64,000 nucleotides of DNA from contig CAKPSB010000007.1 in assembly GCA_934183155.1 (NCBI GenBank), positions 1-64,000 on the forward strand. The letters run 5' to 3'. The notes under the pieces were generated by a model. The model was not told where the DNA came from. It searched no databases and saw only the letters and a program-made list of their open reading frames with translations. The translations under genes and the position numbers were made by a program. Below are positions 51,590 through 60,342 of this stretch, piece by piece; within the stretch, counting starts at the first letter, position 1, and each line of letters starts with the position of its first letter. The stretch comes from an uncultured Bacilli bacterium. GTDB taxonomy: Bacteria > Bacillota_I > Bacilli_A > RF39 > UBA660.

Positions 51590-51898
51590 ATGAAAATAAA
51601 ACAAGGAGATAAAGTTATAGTTATCGCTGGCAAAGATAAAGGTAAAGAAGGAACTGTTACTAAAACTTTGAAAAATGATAACAAAGTCATCGTTGAAGGC
51701 GTTAATATTGTTAAAAAGCATATTAAACCAAACGGTGGAGAAAATGGTAGAATCGCCGAAGTTGAAGCACCAATTCATGTTTCTAATGTAATGATGCTTG
51801 ATCCTAAGACTAAAAAGGGAACAAAAATCGGATACACTACTAATAAAGATGGAAAGAAAATAAGAATGTCAAGAAAATCTAATGAAAAACTTGACTAA
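51590..51898 (+). CDS. rplX: 50S ribosomal protein uL24
   Basis: A 102-residue L24 with KOW motif (KIKQGDKVIVIAGKDKGKEG), assembly initiator. AGGAAATA before the ATG. Confidence 0.96.
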   Translation: MKIKQGDKVIVIAGKDKGKEGTVTKTLKNDNKVIVEGVNIVKKHIKPNGGENGRIAEVEAPIHVSNVMMLDPKTKKGTKIGYTTNKDGKKIRMSRKSNEKLD

Positions 51899-51917
51899 AC
51901 CTGAAAGGAGGGTATCT

Positions 51918-52457
51918 ATGAACCGCCTACATGAAAAGTATAATAAGGAAATCGTACCTAGTTTAAGAGAAAAATATAATTATAAAAGTTTAATGGCAAT
52001 ACCTAAGCTTGACAAAATTGTTGTTAATATGGGTGTTGGTGATGCTACTAGTAATAGTAAATTATTAGATGCTGCTGTAAGTGATTTAAAAGAAATTACT
52101 GGACAACAACCTATTGTTACTAAAGCTAAGAAAGCAGTTGCAAACTTTAAAGTTCGTGAAGGCCAAGGAATTGGTTGTAAAGTTACTTTAAGAGGAGAAA
52201 ATATGTATAACTTTTTAGATAAATTAATTAGTATTACATTACCTCGTGTTCGTGATTTTAGAGGTATTAATCCAAAATCATTTGATGGTAGAGGTAACTA
52301 TACTTTAGGACTTACTGAACAATTAATTTTCTCAGAAATAGATTATGATAAAGTTGTTAAAGTACGCGGAATGGATATTGTATTTGTTACAACAGCCAAA
52401 ACCAATGAAGAAGCTTTAGACTTATTAAAAGGCTTCGGTATGCCTTTTAGAAAATAA
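51918..52457 (+). CDS. rplE: 50S ribosomal protein uL5
   Basis: A 179-residue L5 binding 5S rRNA and P-site tRNA (VVNMGVGDA, VTLRGENMYNFLDKL, RDFRGI). ATG 51918 is set by AAGGAGGG upstream; the longer open frame overlapping rplX is not used. Confidence 0.96.
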   Translation: MNRLHEKYNKEIVPSLREKYNYKSLMAIPKLDKIVVNMGVGDATSNSKLLDAAVSDLKEITGQQPIVTKAKKAVANFKVREGQGIGCKVTLRGENMYNFLDKLISITLPRVRDFRGINPKSFDGRGNYTLGLTEQLIFSEIDYDKVVKVRGMDIVFVTTAKTNEEALDLLKGFGMPFRK

Positions 52458-52474
52458 TGAATTAGGAGGAAATT

Positions 52475-52660
52475 ATGGCAAAAAAAAGTATGATTGTCAA
52501 AGCTAATCGTGAGCCTAAATTCAAAGTACGTAAATATACAAGATGTAAAATTTGTGGTAGACCACATTCAGTACTTAAAAAATATGGAATTTGCCGTATT
52601 TGCTTTAGGGAATTAGCTTATAAAGGACAAATACCTGGAATTACAAAATCAAGTTGGTAA
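52475..52660 (+). CDS. rpsZ: 30S ribosomal protein uS14, zinc type
   Basis: A 61-residue type Z S14 with a CxxC-x12-CxxC zinc ribbon (CKICGRPH, GICRICF). The short zinc form is the ancestral one in Firmicutes. Confidence 0.96.
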   Translation: MAKKSMIVKANREPKFKVRKYTRCKICGRPHSVLKKYGICRICFRELAYKGQIPGITKSSW

Positions 52661-52676
52661 GAAGGGAGGATTAAAT

Positions 52677-53072
52677 ATGGTAGTATCAGATCCAATAGCT
52701 GATATGCTTACGAGAATCCGTAATGCAAATCAATTAAGATATAAAGAAGTTGAAATGCCATCTTCAAAAATGAAAGAAGAAATCGCTAGAATTTTAAAAG
52801 AAGAAGGCTTTATTGCAAATTATAAAGTAAGTGAAAATGGTGCTGAGAAGCAAATCGTTTTGACTTTAAAATATGTTAAGAAACAAAGAGTTATCACTGG
52901 TCTTAAAAGAATTTCAAAACCTGGTTTACGTGTTTATGCGAAAGCTGATGAAATTCCAAGTGTTTTAAATGGATTAGGAATTGCTATCGTGTCTACATCA
53001 ATGGGTGTTATGACTGGTAGAGACGCTAAGAAAAAGTCACTAGGTGGCGAAGTGTTAGCTTACGTTTGGTAG
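52677..53072 (+). CDS. rpsH: 30S ribosomal protein uS8
   Basis: A 131-residue S8 (SDPIADMLTRIRNA; ends GGEVLAYVW), binder of 16S helix 21 and autogenous regulator of spc in E. coli. Confidence 0.97.
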   Translation: MVVSDPIADMLTRIRNANQLRYKEVEMPSSKMKEEIARILKEEGFIANYKVSENGAEKQIVLTLKYVKKQRVITGLKRISKPGLRVYAKADEIPSVLNGLGIAIVSTSMGVMTGRDAKKKSLGGEVLAYVW

Positions 53073-53088
53073 AAAGGAGAAAGTTTAT

Positions 53089-53619
53089 ATGAGTCGTATA
53101 GGAAATAGAGTACTTTCAATACCTGCAAATGTTACAGTAACTATTAATGGTAATGTTGTTACAGTTAAAGGTCCTAAAGGTGAACTTTCTACTGAAATTA
53201 ACAAAAATATTGCTGTTGAAGTTAAAGACAGTGAAATTGTAGTTACAAGAAAAAGTGATGCTTTTAAAAATTTTCATGGTACAGCTAATGCTAATATTAG
53301 TAATATGCTTATTGGTGTAACTGAAGGTTTTGAAAAGAAACTTGAAACAGTTGGTGTTGGTTATCGTTTTAATGTAGCTGGTAACAAATTAACTGTTACT
53401 GCTGGTTATTCTCATCCTGTTATTGTAGAAGTTCCTGCTGGTCTTACAGCTGAATGTCCTAGTAATACTGAACTTATTATTAAAGGATGCGATAAACAAT
53501 TAGTTGGTGAATTTGCGGCTAATGTTAGAAAAATTAGAAAACCAGAACCATATAAAGGTAAAGGTATTCGTTACCAAGATGAACACATCATCAAAAAAGT
53601 TGGTAAGAAAGCTGCTTAA
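53089..53619 (+). CDS. rplF: 50S ribosomal protein uL6
   Basis: A 176-residue L6 with two related domains and the C-terminal EPYKGKGIRYQDE, near the sarcin-ricin loop. Confidence 0.97.
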   Translation: MSRIGNRVLSIPANVTVTINGNVVTVKGPKGELSTEINKNIAVEVKDSEIVVTRKSDAFKNFHGTANANISNMLIGVTEGFEKKLETVGVGYRFNVAGNKLTVTAGYSHPVIVEVPAGLTAECPSNTELIIKGCDKQLVGEFAANVRKIRKPEPYKGKGIRYQDEHIIKKVGKKAA

Positions 53620-53639
53620 TTGGAAAGGAAGAAGAGATT

Positions 53640-54002
53640 ATGATAAAGAAAGTTAATCGTAATGAAGTACGTCAAGCAAGACATACTAGAGTTAGAAATA
53701 AATTATCTGGAACTAGTGAAACACCTAGACTTAATGTATTTCGTTCTAACAGCAATATTTTCGCTCAAATTATCGATGATACTAAAGGTGTAACTTTAGT
53801 TTCAGCTTCTTCAATTGATAAAGAGTTGAAGCTTGAAAATGGTGGAAACGTCATTGCAGCTAAAAAAGTTGGCGAATTAATTGCTAAAAGAGCTAAGAAA
53901 GCTAAAATAAAAAATGTTGTATTCGATAGAGGCGGATACTTATACCATGGACGTGTTAAAGCTTTAGCTGAAGCAGCACGTGAAAATGGTTTAGAATTCT
54001 AA
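53640..54002 (+). CDS. rplR: 50S ribosomal protein uL18
   Basis: A 120-residue L18 (RHTRVRNKLSGTSETPRL, FDRGGYLYHGRVKALA), 5S rRNA binder. Confidence 0.97.
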   Translation: MIKKVNRNEVRQARHTRVRNKLSGTSETPRLNVFRSNSNIFAQIIDDTKGVTLVSASSIDKELKLENGGNVIAAKKVGELIAKRAKKAKIKNVVFDRGGYLYHGRVKALAEAARENGLEF

Positions 54003-54016
54003 AAGGAGGGAAAATA

Positions 54017-54520
54017 GTGGATACAAAAAGAAGAGAACCCCGTCCAAAGTTATTTGACGAAGAAGTTATCAGTATCGGTAGAGTTACAAAGGTAACTAAA
54101 GGTGGTCGTCAGTTACGTTTTGCGGCTACTGCTGTTGTTGGTGATCACAAAGGACGAGTTGGTATCGGTTCTGGTAAAGCTGCCGAAGTACCAACTGCTA
54201 TTAAAAAAGCTGTGGCTGCAGCTACTAAAAATGTTACTAACGTTGCAATCGTTGGTGGCAATACTATCCCACATGAAGCTACTGGAAGAAGAGGCGCTAG
54301 TAAAGTTTTATTAAAACCTGCTTCTAAAGGTACTGGAGTTAAAGCTGGAGGTGCTGTTAGAGCTGTATTAGAACTTGCAGGTGTTAAAGATGTATTATCT
54401 AAATCACTTGGTTCAAATACAAAAATTAATATGGCTTATGCAACTTTTGATGCTTTAAAACAACAAAGGACTGCTGAAGAAGTAGCTAAATTACGTGGTA
54501 AAAAAGTGGAGGAATTATAA
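54017..54520 (+). CDS. rpsE: 30S ribosomal protein uS5
   Basis: A 167-residue S5 (VTKVTKGGRQLRFAA, GIGSGKAAEVP), decoding fidelity. GTG start at 54017 with AAGGAGGG. The rplO ribosome-binding site lies in its last codons, leaving no room for rpmD, which normally separates the two. Confidence 0.97.
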   Translation: MDTKRREPRPKLFDEEVISIGRVTKVTKGGRQLRFAATAVVGDHKGRVGIGSGKAAEVPTAIKKAVAAATKNVTNVAIVGGNTIPHEATGRRGASKVLLKPASKGTGVKAGGAVRAVLELAGVKDVLSKSLGSNTKINMAYATFDALKQQRTAEEVAKLRGKKVEEL

Positions 54521-54521
54521 T

Positions 54522-54965
54522 ATGAAGTTACATACAGTAAAACCAAATCCATATGCTACAAAAGCTAAAAAAAGAGTTGGACGTGGACCTGCTAGTGGTA
54601 CTGGTAAAACTGCTGGTCGTGGTGAAAACGGACAAAATTCACGTAGTGGCGGAGGCGTTAGAGTAGGTTTCGAAGGTGGTCAAACTCCTTTATTTAGAAG
54701 ATTACCTAAGAGAGGTTTTTCTAATGCTAAATTTAAAAAGGTGTATGCAGTTGTTAATTTATCAGATTTAAATAAATTTGATAATGGTGCTGAAGTTACT
54801 CCAGAAATATTAAAAAATATGGGATTAGTAAAAAATACTTTAGATGGTATTAAAGTTCTTGGAAATGGTAAGTTAGAAAAGAAGTTAACTGTTAAAGCAA
54901 ATAAATTTTCTGCTTCTGCCTTTGAACAAATAGAAAAATTGGGTGGAAAAGCAGAGGTGATCTAA
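54522..54965 (+). CDS. rplO: 50S ribosomal protein uL15
   Basis: A 147-residue L15 with the basic glycine-rich N-terminus (GRGPASGTGKTAGRG, GGGVRVGFEGGQTPL). ATG 54522 follows GTGGAGG; it directly follows rpsE because L30 is missing. Confidence 0.96.
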   Translation: MKLHTVKPNPYATKAKKRVGRGPASGTGKTAGRGENGQNSRSGGGVRVGFEGGQTPLFRRLPKRGFSNAKFKKVYAVVNLSDLNKFDNGAEVTPEILKNMGLVKNTLDGIKVLGNGKLEKKLTVKANKFSASAFEQIEKLGGKAEVI

Positions 54966-56216
54966 TTGTTTGAAAAAGTTAAACAATTTTTTAGCCAAGA
55001 TAATAAAGATTTAAGAAAAAAAGTTTGGTTTACATTTGCGATGCTCTTTGTTTTTAAACTTGGAACCGCAATTGTAGTGCCAGGCGTTAACGAAGATTTA
55101 AATGTTGGATTTTTAGAGCTACTTAATATTATGGGTGGCGGAGCTATGAAGAATTTTTCAATTTTTGCTTTGGGTGTTATGCCTTATATTACAGCATCAA
55201 TTGTTATTCAATTATTACAGATGGACATTGTTCCTTATTTCACAGAGCTTTCTAAACAAGGTCAGACTGGAAGAAATAAAATTAATCAGATAACAAGAGT
55301 ACTTGGTATTATACTTGCTTTTGTTCAGGGTTATATGTTTTCGTTTGCTTTTATTCAAAACGGAACGGTATCTGATTATCTTGAAGCTTCTTTGGTTATG
55401 ACAGCTGGTACTTCATTACTTCTTTGGATTGGTGATGAAATTACTAAAAAAGGTTTGGGTAATGGAACTTCTATGATTATTATGGCTGGTATTTTAGCCA
55501 GTACACCATATATGTTTAGTCAAGCATGGTCTGGTCTTGTTACAACTTCTAATGGAAGTTTAGGAGTACTTTACTTTGTTTTGTTTATTCTTCTTTATTT
55601 AGCTATTGTACTTGGAGTTTTATTTGTTCAACTTGCTGAAAGAAGAATTCCTATTCAATATGCTAATAAAACGGATAATGTTTATGGTGGTAAAAAAACA
55701 TATATTCCATTTAAATTAAATTCAGCTGGAGTTGTGCCTGTTATTTTTGCATCAGCTCTTATTTCGGCCCCAGCTTTAATAGCTCAATTTTCTAAAAATG
55801 AAGGTATGATGAAGTTTGTTAATAAATGGCTTAGCTTATCTTCAACAACTGGATTTTTGTTATTTATTATATTTATCGTTGCTTTCTCTTTCTTTTATAC
55901 TTTTATTGTTATTAAACCGAAAGAAATGGCTGAAGATTTGCAAAAATCAGGTGGTTATATTCCTGGGGTTAGACCAGGGGAAGAAACGATTAAGTTTGTT
56001 AGTAAGACTTTAGTTAGACTTACAGTTGTTGGTTCAATCTTTTTAGCTGTTATTGCAGGGCTTCCATATGTGTTTAGTATGGTTTCTAAATTACCAACAA
56101 CAGTATCACTTGGTGGTACAGGTTTACTTATTGTTATAGGTGTTATATTAGATACTTATAAGCAGCTTGAAAGTAATTTGATTAGTCGTAGTTACAGACG
56201 TAAGAGGATGTACTAA
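54966..56216 (+). CDS. secY: Protein translocase subunit SecY
   Basis: Ten-helix channel of the Sec translocon, 416 residues. The plug and gate region, GVMPYITASIVIQLLQM and the C-terminal loop GxRPGEET (PGVRPGEETIKF) are present. TTG start directly after the rplO stop, with GAGGTGAT inside rplO. Overlaps adk by one base (TAATG). Confidence 0.96.
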   Translation: MFEKVKQFFSQDNKDLRKKVWFTFAMLFVFKLGTAIVVPGVNEDLNVGFLELLNIMGGGAMKNFSIFALGVMPYITASIVIQLLQMDIVPYFTELSKQGQTGRNKINQITRVLGIILAFVQGYMFSFAFIQNGTVSDYLEASLVMTAGTSLLLWIGDEITKKGLGNGTSMIIMAGILASTPYMFSQAWSGLVTTSNGSLGVLYFVLFILLYLAIVLGVLFVQLAERRIPIQYANKTDNVYGGKKTYIPFKLNSAGVVPVIFASALISAPALIAQFSKNEGMMKFVNKWLSLSSTTGFLLFIIFIVAFSFFYTFIVIKPKEMAEDLQKSGGYIPGVRPGEETIKFVSKTLVRLTVVGSIFLAVIAGLPYVFSMVSKLPTTVSLGGTGLLIVIGVILDTYKQLESNLISRSYRRKRMY

Positions 56217-56845
56217 TGGGTATTACTCTTATTTCTGCACCAGCGGCTGGTAAAGGTTTGCTTTCTTCAATGGTTTCTAAGGAATATGGTTATCCACATA
56301 TTTCTATTGGTGATTTGCTTAGAAATGTTGATGATGAAGCTGTTAAAGATAAGTTAGCAAATGGGAAATTTGTTGATAATGATATAGTTGAAGCATTGCT
56401 TGTGAAAAGGTTAGGCAAACCTGATTGCAAAAATGGTTATATATTGGATGGATTTCCTAGAATAGTTTCACAAATACCTATTTATGAAAAAATTTGTGGC
56501 GATGATAATTATATTGTTGTACTTGATATACCTAAAGAAATTGGTGAGGCAAGAATTACTGGTAGACGGGTATGTTTAAATTGTGGTGAGGTTTATAATG
56601 ATTTGATTGAAAGTAGCAAGTCTAAGGTTTCTGGTGTATGTGATAATTGTGGTCATAAACTTATTAAAAGAAGTGATGACAATTTAGAAACATATGGTGA
56701 TAGATATAGTACTTATTTAAAGGAAACTGTACCAATTATCCACTATTTTGAATCTAAAGGTAAAGTTTATCATATTGATGCTTCTGGTGATAAAATGGTT
56801 ACTTTTAGGGAGTTGAAAAAAATTATAGGAGGCTATGATGATTAG
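56216..56845 (+). CDS. adk: Adenylate kinase with altered P-loop
   Basis: Interconverts ATP+AMP and 2 ADP. The 209 residues carry SIGDLLR, LDGFPR and a zinc-type LID (CLNCGEVYN, CDNCG). The P-loop reads ISAPAAGKGL where nearly all adenylate kinases have GAPGAGKGT: Ser for Gly7, Ala for Gly10 and Leu for Thr15; Lys13 is kept. Position between secY and map is canonical, so this should be the housekeeping enzyme. Confidence 0.92.
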   Translation: MGITLISAPAAGKGLLSSMVSKEYGYPHISIGDLLRNVDDEAVKDKLANGKFVDNDIVEALLVKRLGKPDCKNGYILDGFPRIVSQIPIYEKICGDDNYIVVLDIPKEIGEARITGRRVCLNCGEVYNDLIESSKSKVSGVCDNCGHKLIKRSDDNLETYGDRYSTYLKETVPIIHYFESKGKVYHIDASGDKMVTFRELKKIIGGYDD

Positions 56846-57584
56846 TATTAAATCAGAAAGAGAAATTGAACTTTTACGTATAGCTGGTGAGATTACTGGT
56901 AGTACTCATAAATATTTGATACCCTTTATTAAACCAGGTGTTACTACTAAAAAGTTAGATGAATTAGCCGAAGAATATATTTTAAAAAGAGGAGCAACCC
57001 CATCATTTAAGGGTTATGATGGTTTTCCAGCAACGATATGTGCATCTGTAAATGATGAAGTTGTACATGGTATACCGGATAATCGAGTTTTAAAAGAAGG
57101 AGATATTATTTCTTTGGATATTGGAGCTTGTTATAAAGGTTATCATGGAGACTCTGCTTGGACATATCCTGTTGGTAAAATTGATGATAAAAAGAAGTAT
57201 TTACTTGAACATACTGAAAAATCTTTATTTAAAGGATTAGGCGCTATTCATGATGGATGTCATGTTGGTGATATCGGTTATGCGGTTAGTAAATATGCTG
57301 AAGAACATAATCTTGGTGTGGTTAGAGAGCTTGTTGGCCACGGTGTTGGAACTGATGTTCATGAAGATCCAGATGTACCTAATTATGGTGCAAGACATAC
57401 TGGTCCAGTTTTAAAGGAAGGTATGGTCATTGCTGTTGAACCAATGCTTAATTTGGGTACTAGAAAAGTTTATATTTGTGATAATGATTGGACTATTATT
57501 ACAGCCGATGGCAAACCTTCAGCACACTTTGAACACACTGTATTAGTTACAAAAGATGGGTATGAAATTTTAACCAGGAGGTGA
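56835..57584 (+). CDS. map: Methionine aminopeptidase type I
   Basis: Removes N-terminal methionine; 249 residues. Metal ligands are in NDEVVHGIP (His), SLDIGACYKGYHGDSAW (two Asp), GHGVGTDVHEDP (His), VAVEPML (Glu) and AHFEHTVLV (Glu). Overlaps adk by 11 nt. Two adjacent ATGs (56835, 56838) follow AGGAGG; either is possible. Confidence 0.96.
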   Translation: MMISIKSEREIELLRIAGEITGSTHKYLIPFIKPGVTTKKLDELAEEYILKRGATPSFKGYDGFPATICASVNDEVVHGIPDNRVLKEGDIISLDIGACYKGYHGDSAWTYPVGKIDDKKKYLLEHTEKSLFKGLGAIHDGCHVGDIGYAVSKYAEEHNLGVVRELVGHGVGTDVHEDPDVPNYGARHTGPVLKEGMVIAVEPMLNLGTRKVYICDNDWTIITADGKPSAHFEHTVLVTKDGYEILTRR

Positions 57585-57588
57585 TACA

Positions 57589-57810
57589 ATGGCTAAGGAA
57601 GATGTCATTGAAGTAGAAGGCGTAGTTACAGAGATTCTTCCCGGTGGAGGATTTAAGGTAAAACTAGAAAACAATCACGTTATTAAGGCCCACATTTCTG
57701 GTAAAATGCGTTTACATCGTATTCGTATTTTACTAGGCGACAAAGTGAAAGTTGAATTATCACCTTATGATTTAACATGTGGGCGTATAACCTATAGAGT
57801 GACAAAGTAG
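57589..57810 (+). CDS. infA: Translation initiation factor IF-1
   Basis: A 73-residue OB-fold protein that blocks the A site during initiation (EDVIEVEGVVTE, GKMRLHRIRIL, ITYRVTK). CAGGAGGTGATAC upstream. Confidence 0.97.
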   Translation: MAKEDVIEVEGVVTEILPGGGFKVKLENNHVIKAHISGKMRLHRIRILLGDKVKVELSPYDLTCGRITYRVTK

Positions 57811-57822
57811 GAGGATGAAAAT

Positions 57823-57939
57823 ATGAAAGTAAGACCATCAGTCAAAAAAATGTGTGATAAATGTAAAATTATCAGACGTAATGGAAAAGTAATGGTAATT
57901 TGTGATAATCCAAAACACAAACAAAGACAAGGTAAATAG
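57823..57939 (+). CDS. rpmJ: 50S ribosomal protein bL36, zinc type
   Basis: A 38-residue L36: MKVRPSVKKMCDKC then RRNGKVMVICDNPKHKQRQG, with Cys11, Cys14, Cys27 and His32 for zinc. TAGGAGGATG upstream. Confidence 0.97.
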   Translation: MKVRPSVKKMCDKCKIIRRNGKVMVICDNPKHKQRQGK

Positions 57940-57950
57940 GAGGTGTTTTA

Positions 57951-58316
57951 ATGGCACGTATTAAAGGTGTAGATATACCAAATAATAAGAGAATTGAAAT
58001 TGCTCTTACTTATGTTTATGGTATTGGTAGAAGTTTATCTCAAAGAATATTAGCAGATGCTAAAATTGATTTAAACAAAAAAGCGGGCAGTTTGGATAAT
58101 GAAGAATTAGCTCGTATAAGAGAAGAAGTTAATAAATATTTAACTGAAGGTGATTTACGTCGTGAAGTTAATATGAATATTAAAACTAAGATGGAAATCA
58201 ACTCTTATCAAGGTACTCGTCATAAAAAAGGTTTACCAGTTAGAGGTCAAAGAACTAGTAGAAATGCTAGAACTCGTAAAGGTAAAGCTAAGACAATAGC
58301 AAATAAGAAAAAATAG
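57951..58316 (+). CDS. rpsM: 30S ribosomal protein uS13
   Basis: A 121-residue S13 (IKGVDIPNNKRIEIALTYVYG; ends with basic KGKAKTIANKKK) contacting P-site tRNA and bridge B1. Confidence 0.97.
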   Translation: MARIKGVDIPNNKRIEIALTYVYGIGRSLSQRILADAKIDLNKKAGSLDNEELARIREEVNKYLTEGDLRREVNMNIKTKMEINSYQGTRHKKGLPVRGQRTSRNARTRKGKAKTIANKKK

Positions 58317-58338
58317 GAAACTATAAAAGGAGGATATT

Positions 58339-58722
58339 ATGGCTTATAAAGCAAGAAAACGTAAGGTTAAAAAGAATGTCCCAGAAGGTAGAGCATTTAT
58401 TCATTCAACGTTTAATAATACTATCGTAACTCTTACTGATAAAGAGGGTAATGCGGTTAGTTGGGCATCAGCTGGAACTTTAGGATTTAAAGGTAGTAAA
58501 AAATCAACACCTTTTGCGGCTGGTATGGCGGCTGAAGCTGCTGGTAAAGCTGCTGTTGAAATGGGTATGAAAAAAGTTGAGGTATATGCTAAAGGTTTAG
58601 GTTCTGGAAGAGAAACAGCAATTCGTTCTTTACAAACAGCTGGTTTAGAAATTACTTCAATTTCAGATGTCACACCTATGCCACATAATGGATGTCGTCC
58701 ACCAAAACGACCACGTGGATAA
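58339..58722 (+). CDS. rpsK: 30S ribosomal protein uS11
   Basis: A 127-residue S11 (GRAFIHSTFNNTIVTLTD, PMPHNGCRPPKRPRG), platform protein near the anti-Shine-Dalgarno. Confidence 0.97.
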   Translation: MAYKARKRKVKKNVPEGRAFIHSTFNNTIVTLTDKEGNAVSWASAGTLGFKGSKKSTPFAAGMAAEAAGKAAVEMGMKKVEVYAKGLGSGRETAIRSLQTAGLEITSISDVTPMPHNGCRPPKRPRG

Positions 58723-58739
58723 AAGGAAAGGAGACCTTT

Positions 58740-59687
58740 ATGAATTTTGAAAAACCAGATTACAAAATAACAGATTATGTTGAAAATAATAATTATGGTA
58801 AGTTTGAATTAGAACCTTTAGAAAGGGGATTTGGACTTACTATTGGTAATGCACTTAGAAGAGTTATGCTTTCTTCAATGCCAGGTAGTGCAATTGTTGC
58901 CGTTAAGATTGATGGCGTTATGCATGAATTTCAAACTATGGAAGGCGTTATTGAAGATGTTACAGCTATTATTTTGAATTTAAAAGGTGTAGTTATTAGA
59001 AATCATTCTAATGAAGTTAGGACTGCTCATTTATCTGTAAATGAGGAGAGAGTTGTAACTGCGGGTGATATTGTTTGTGATAATGATGTTGAAATTATTA
59101 ATAAAGATCAAGTGATTGCTACTTTAGCTAAAGGCGGTAAACTTGATATGGAATTCATCATTGCTAATGGTAGAGGTGCTGCTTTATCTCAAGAAAATAA
59201 AAAATATATTGAAGATACAACTTTAGGTTATATACCTATTGATGCACTTTATTCACCAATTGAAAGAGTTAGTTATGAAACTGATAAAGCTCGTGTTGGT
59301 CAAGATGCTTCTTATGATAAGTTAATTATGGAAGTTGAGACTAATGGTTCTCTTCGTCCAGAAGAGGCTATGGCACTTGCTGCTAAGATTTTAATTGAAC
59401 ATTTAAATATTATTACTAATTTAGATGAAATAGCTGATGTTACTGGTATTATGAATGCTAAACAAGAGGATAATAAGCTTAAAAAATTAGAAACGTCTAT
59501 TGATGATTTAGATTTTTCTGTAAGAGCTTATAATTGCTTGAAGAGAGCTAACATTAATACTCTTGGTGATTTAACTGAAAAATCAGAATTAGAAATGATG
59601 AAAATTCGTAATTTAGGAAAAAAATCTTTAAAAGAAGTTATGGATAAAATTAAAGATATGGGTCTTAAATTCCGTGATGAAGATTAA
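58740..59687 (+). CDS. rpoA: RNA polymerase alpha subunit
   Basis: A 315-residue alpha: N-terminal assembly domain (ERGFGLTIGNALRRVML, PGSAIVAVKIDGV) and C-terminal domain (SVRAYNCLKRANINTLGDL, IRNLGKKSLKEV) for UP elements and activators. ATG 58740 preceded by AAAGGAGACC. Confidence 0.97.
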   Translation: MNFEKPDYKITDYVENNNYGKFELEPLERGFGLTIGNALRRVMLSSMPGSAIVAVKIDGVMHEFQTMEGVIEDVTAIILNLKGVVIRNHSNEVRTAHLSVNEERVVTAGDIVCDNDVEIINKDQVIATLAKGGKLDMEFIIANGRGAALSQENKKYIEDTTLGYIPIDALYSPIERVSYETDKARVGQDASYDKLIMEVETNGSLRPEEAMALAAKILIEHLNIITNLDEIADVTGIMNAKQEDNKLKKLETSIDDLDFSVRAYNCLKRANINTLGDLTEKSELEMMKIRNLGKKSLKEVMDKIKDMGLKFRDED

Positions 59688-59703
59688 TAGTTAGGAGGAT
59701 ATT

Positions 59704-60060
59704 ATGGCTTATAGAAAATTAGGACGCGATAATAAACACAGAAGAAGTATGCTAGCAAATCTAACTAAAGATGTCATCAATAATGAAAAAGTAGTTACAA
59801 CTGAGACTAGAGCTAAAGAAGCTCGTAAGTTTGTTGACAAAATGATTACTTATGGTAAAGATGGTTCATTAGTTGCTAGAAGAAAAGCTTTAGCTTTCTT
59901 ACATAATGATAAAGATACTGTTAAAAAAGTATTTGATGTTTTAGCTGTTCGCTATGCTAAAAGAAATGGCGGATATACTAGAATTTCAAAAATTGATGAA
60001 AGAAGAGGAGACGACGCTTTAATGGTTGTTTTATCTCTTGTTGAAGAAGACGCTAAATAG
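59704..60060 (+). CDS. rplQ: 50S ribosomal protein bL17
   Basis: A 118-residue L17 (MAYRKLGRDNKHRRSML, NGGYTRISKIDERRGDDA), last gene of the ribosomal block. Confidence 0.97.
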   Translation: MAYRKLGRDNKHRRSMLANLTKDVINNEKVVTTETRAKEARKFVDKMITYGKDGSLVARRKALAFLHNDKDTVKKVFDVLAVRYAKRNGGYTRISKIDERRGDDALMVVLSLVEEDAK

Positions 60061-60072
60061 GCGTTTTTTTTT
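60050..60072 (+). terminator. Terminator of the ribosomal block
   Basis: ACGC / GCGT stem around TAAATAG, overlapping the rplQ stop, followed by TTTTTTTT. Confidence 0.8.
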
Positions 60073-60111
60073 ACTTTAACATAGTTTAATGATATATATA
60101 GTGGTGATATT

Positions 60112-60159
60112 ATGAGTGAACAGGAAGTTAAAGCTTTTTGTGATTTTAGATATATTTAA
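60112..60159 (+). other. Tiny open frame with ribosome-binding site, possible gene remnant
   Basis: A 15-codon frame (MSEQEVKAFCDFRYI) with GTGGTGAT upstream in the 280-bp gap after rplQ. It looks like a broken gene start; the rest of the gap to 60280 holds nothing recognisable. Confidence 0.25.
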
Positions 60160-60282
60160 TTTGTTTTTAAGTTAGCAAATATGTTTTTTTATTTGTTTTG
60201 GTTATGAGGAAGATTCTGTTAAACATTGTAAATTTAAATAAATTTGTTTTAGTTTATTATCTTTCAAAAAAAATTACTTTTA

Positions 60283-60342
60283 AAAAACTATTTATATACT
60301 GATGTTTATAATAATTGTTTGCATCAATATTAAATAGTTTTT
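60283..60342. terminator. Long hairpin terminator of the repeat-protein gene, likely bidirectional
   Basis: Arms of about 21 nt, AAAAACTATTTA-TACTGATG (60283-60304) and CATCAATATTAAATAGTTTTT (60322-60342), pair almost completely; T-runs follow on both strands. The right arm overlaps the stop codon at 60341. Confidence 0.75.
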
